From: Thermococcus sp.
Lineage (GTDB): Archaea > Methanobacteriota_B > Thermococci > Thermococcales > Thermococcaceae
Reading direction: 5' to 3'
Length of the DNA: 15,761 bases
Assembly (NCBI GenBank): GCA_027001105.1
Contig: JALTMZ010000031.1
Coordinates: forward strand, 1 to 15,761
The translations under genes and the position numbers were made by a program. This document shows, piece after piece, positions 13,658 through 15,761 of the stretch (position 1 is the stretch's first letter; every line of letters begins with the position of its first letter). The notes below the pieces were generated by a model. The model was given only the letters and a program-made list of their open reading frames with translations, was not told the origin of the DNA and made no database searches.

Positions 13658-15142
13658 TTACTCCCTCTCCACGACTCTCGGTATCAACATCAGGGCACTG
13701 ACTATAAAGACAAGTGTGGAGAATATCTCAAGCCTTCCAATCCACATATGGAGGATCAGGAGTATCTTTATGTCCAAAGGAAGGGCAGGGGATGTTATAC
13801 CAACACTCAGCCCTACGTTTCCTTGAGCGGAGGCAACCTCAAAGAACGCATTGGCAATGGAAACTCCGAGTCTTGCCATTACCCATACAGTTCCTATAAG
13901 CAAGAAGGCAAAATAAGTCATGGTAAAGCTGAACACCTCCTGAATTTCATCTTCTGAGAAGATGTAATTACCAACCTTCCTCTTTATAACCGCACCTTTG
14001 GGAAGAATTGCCTGTTGGATTGTCCATTTTAGACTTTCGTAGGTCAGCGTTATTCGAATGAGCTTTATACCACCTGCCGTACTTCCTGCCCCTCCTCCCA
14101 CAACCATCAAAAACCCTATTAAAAGCTTTGCAAGCTCGGGATATTTGGAAAGATCATCGATTGAAAACCCTGTACATGTTATTGCAGATACCGCATGAAA
14201 AACACTTTCTCTGAACGCTTTGGCGATCTGCATGTGGTTCCAAGTTATTAGGGAATAGCCTATCAGCACTATTGTCGGAATAAGGAAAATGAACATGTAT
14301 CTTACCTGGATATCCTCAAAAAAATGCCTTATACTCCGGTTTTTAAACATCTTATAATGAACCGTAAAGTTTACTGCACCCATTATCATAAGGAAGATCG
14401 TAACCGCTTCTATACTCAAGCTATTAAAGTACCCTATGCTAAGGTCGTGAGAGCTCATACCACCGGTTCCTAAGCCAGTCATTGAATGAATAACCGCATC
14501 AAACATTGGCATTCCGTTGATGTAATAGAGATAGACACCCAGCAGGGTTAGAATTGCATATATTTGGAAGATTATTTTAGAAGTGTTGGCCAAATTTGGA
14601 AGTATTCTTTCAGTTCTTGCTTCAGCCTTGTAAAGCCTTGCTGCTGCAACCCCCGGACGAATTAGAATTGTAAGGGCAACCAAAACAATTCCAATTCCGC
14701 CGAGCCACTGCATCCATGACCTCCAAAAGAGGAGTATGTGAGGATAACTTTCAAGATTGCTCATCATCGTTAGCCCTGTTCCAGTCCAAGCAGACATGCT
14801 TTCGAAATACGAATCAATGAAGCTCATATGGGCTATTTTCATGAAGGGGACAACACTTATAAATGAAGCAAAGAGCCAGACAAATGCTGCGGATATCATT
14901 GCCTGCCTGAGGTTTACATCTTCAATCATCTTGACGTGTCTCCCAAGCCAAGCCCCAAGGAGAATGCTTATTACTCCGGGGATTACAAAGTAGTAAACAT
15001 AAATAATTTCATCTGGATAGAACCACACAATTAAGGGAGGGATCAGATAAGCCAGCCCAATACCTTGAAGCAGTGCACCTATTAGATTTTTAACAACAAA
15101 GAGGTCTTCAGTTAGATTGATGTATCTTCTGACTCCAAGCAT
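13658..15142 (-). CDS. trkH: TrkH/KtrB-type potassium transporter, membrane subunit
   Basis: A 494-aa integral membrane protein that forms the K+ pore of a Trk/Ktr uptake system. Four pore-loop filters are visible: TGTGL (120-124), TGLGTGG (222-228), TCTGFS (322-327) and QGNVGLS (440-446), each with the conserved glycine. GGGAGSTAGGIKLIRI (349-364) is the intramembrane gating loop, and GRLEIFS (469-475) is the conserved C-terminal motif. About ten hydrophobic helices agree with the family. The usual partner is the cytoplasmic NAD/ATP-binding TrkA, which is not present here. The start is preceded by GGTGGG. The gene is first in an operon with an ECF-type ATPase and divergent from the amidohydrolase gene. 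Confidence 0.94.
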   Translation of the reverse strand: MLGVRRYINLTEDLFVVKNLIGALLQGIGLAYLIPPLIVWFYPDEIIYVYYFVIPGVISILLGAWLGRHVKMIEDVNLRQAMISAAFVWLFASFISVVPFMKIAHMSFIDSYFESMSAWTGTGLTMMSNLESYPHILLFWRSWMQWLGGIGIVLVALTILIRPGVAAARLYKAEARTERILPNLANTSKIIFQIYAILTLLGVYLYYINGMPMFDAVIHSMTGLGTGGMSSHDLSIGYFNSLSIEAVTIFLMIMGAVNFTVHYKMFKNRSIRHFFEDIQVRYMFIFLIPTIVLIGYSLITWNHMQIAKAFRESVFHAVSAITCTGFSIDDLSKYPELAKLLIGFLMVVGGGAGSTAGGIKLIRITLTYESLKWTIQQAILPKGAVIKRKVGNYIFSEDEIQEVFSFTMTYFAFLLIGTVWVMARLGVSIANAFFEVASAQGNVGLSVGITSPALPLDIKILLILHMWIGRLEIFSTLVFIVSALMLIPRVVERE

Positions 15143-15200
15143 TCGCCCACCACAAAACTAAAAATCACAAACAAATAAAAGATTTTCGTGAGGGTGGAGC
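15143..15200. promoter_or_regulatory. divergent promoter region, trkH and amidohydrolase
   Basis: A 58-bp AT-rich gap. On the minus strand TTTTATTT (15173-15180) lies about 34 nt before the trkH ATG. On the plus strand CTAAAAATC (15158-15166) lies about 39 nt before the amidohydrolase ATG. Both are plausible but weak TATA boxes. The ribosome site AGGGTGGAG (15191-15199) serves the plus gene. Confidence 0.4.
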
Positions 15201-15761
15201 ATGGGAGTTTTAATTAAGAACGGAATTATGCCAAATGGGAAGAGAGGCACTATATACATCGAGGATAACAGAATTGAGGACATAAATGGCGAGATTCGGA
15301 AAGATGACTTTGTAATTAACGCCCAAGATAAGCTCATTCTTCCAGCGTTTTACAACACCCATACTCATCTTCCAATGACCTTTCTCAGGGGGATTGCCGA
15401 AGATATGTGGCTTAAGGACTGGCTTGAAAGAGTTGTTTGGCCTGCGGAGAAATACATTAATAGGGAGTACGTTTACTGGGGGGCAATGCTTGGGGGACTT
15501 GAGCTGATTCGGTCTGGGATTGCAGCAGTTGCTGATATGTATTTTTTCATGGACAGTGTTGCCGAAGCCTTAGAACTCTTGGGGTTAAGGGGAGTTTTGG
15601 GTACCACCATTTTTGAATTTCCTTCTCCCGATGCTAAAACACCTGAAGAGGCTTTTAAAATTGTTGAGAAGCTTGTAAAGAAATACAAAAACCATGAATT
15701 AATAAAACCGAGCATTGCTCCTCACTCAATTTACTCCTGCAACCTTGAAATACTTCAGCAG
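15201..15761 (+). CDS. amidohydrolase, MTA/SAH deaminase-like, N-terminal part
   Basis: The first 187 residues of a metal-dependent hydrolase; it continues beyond the window. An N-terminal beta-sandwich strand (VLIKNGIMPNGKRGTIYIED) and the metal motif FYNTHTHLPMTFLRG (about 54-68, H-x-H zinc ligands) mark the TRZ/ATZ amidohydrolase family. IAEDMWLKDWLE and the later APHSIYSC segment (third histidine) are typical of 5'-methylthioadenosine / S-adenosylhomocysteine deaminases, which convert these by-products of methylation and polyamine synthesis to inosine derivatives. The substrate is inferred; other deaminases share these motifs. The ATG follows AGGGTGGAG. The C-terminal zinc and catalytic residues are outside the window. 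Confidence 0.87.
   Translation, partial: MGVLIKNGIMPNGKRGTIYIEDNRIEDINGEIRKDDFVINAQDKLILPAFYNTHTHLPMTFLRGIAEDMWLKDWLERVVWPAEKYINREYVYWGAMLGGLELIRSGIAAVADMYFFMDSVAEALELLGLRGVLGTTIFEFPSPDAKTPEEAFKIVEKLVKKYKNHELIKPSIAPHSIYSCNLEILQQ

Noticed and set aside
13610..13957. Plus-strand open frame of 115 codons within the ABC ATPase and trkH genes
   Set aside because: It is antisense to two proteins with complete family motifs and has no features of its own.
1..15761. CRISPR array, transposon or toxin-antitoxin genes
   Set aside because: No regularly spaced repeats, transposase motifs, terminal inverted repeats or toxin families seen on either strand.

Overview
This window looks like the chromosome of a hyperthermophilic euryarchaeon of the order Thermococcales (Thermococcus/Pyrococcus/Palaeococcus). 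Evidence: a TET-type M42 peptidase that reads like the P. horikoshii TET3 lysyl aminopeptidase, followed by archaemetzincin and a CYTH protein; an archaeal Holliday junction resolvase Hjc; a gamma-carbonic-anhydrase-like protein with the Pyrococcus-type length; an archaeal NikR with the Ni site H79/H90/H92/C98; TATA-like promoters 33-40 nt before starts; and GGTGGTGA / GAGGTGAT ribosome binding sites. Base composition is moderately AT-rich and genes are packed tightly, with 3' ends of convergent genes overlapping three times.

Layout. 1-1685 (+): 3' part of a DUF1998-type superfamily 2 DNA helicase (Hrq1/MrfA-like). 1669-2742 (-): a two-gene unit, HAD phosphatase then YigZ/IMPACT protein. 2805-3335 (+): archaeoflavoprotein, divergent from the HAD gene across a 62-bp promoter region. 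3293-5359 (-): a 688-aa membrane-anchored surface protein that I do not recognise by name, with an Ig-like domain and a region resembling a transglutaminase core. 5474-5893 (+): nikR, divergent from it, followed by tRNA-Thr(CGT) at 5936-6012. 6099-7664 (-): operon of gamma-carbonic-anhydrase-like protein, cis-prenyltransferase (UppS) and a small membrane protein. 7754-9698 (+): hjc overlapped by a gene for a single-pass surface protein with a C-terminal cytoplasmic domain. 9786-12827 (+): TET3 aminopeptidase, archaemetzincin, CYTH enzyme and a helical-repeat protein of unknown function, the last three with overlapping ends. 12814-15142 (-): TrkH potassium transporter subunit and, 1 nt downstream, an ECF-type ABC ATPase. 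15201-15761 (+): 5' part of an MTA/SAH-deaminase-like amidohydrolase.

Most of this is ordinary archaeal housekeeping (DNA repair, lipid carrier synthesis, peptide degradation, ion transport, metal-dependent regulation). I saw no mobile element, CRISPR array, integrase or broken gene. The less explained parts are the candidate transglutaminase-like surface protein with a palindrome just before its start, the CYTH enzyme coupled to an unknown helical protein, the orphan ECF ATPase in a trkH operon, and the Hjc-coupled surface protein whose cytoplasmic tail resembles a domain normally seen outside the cell.
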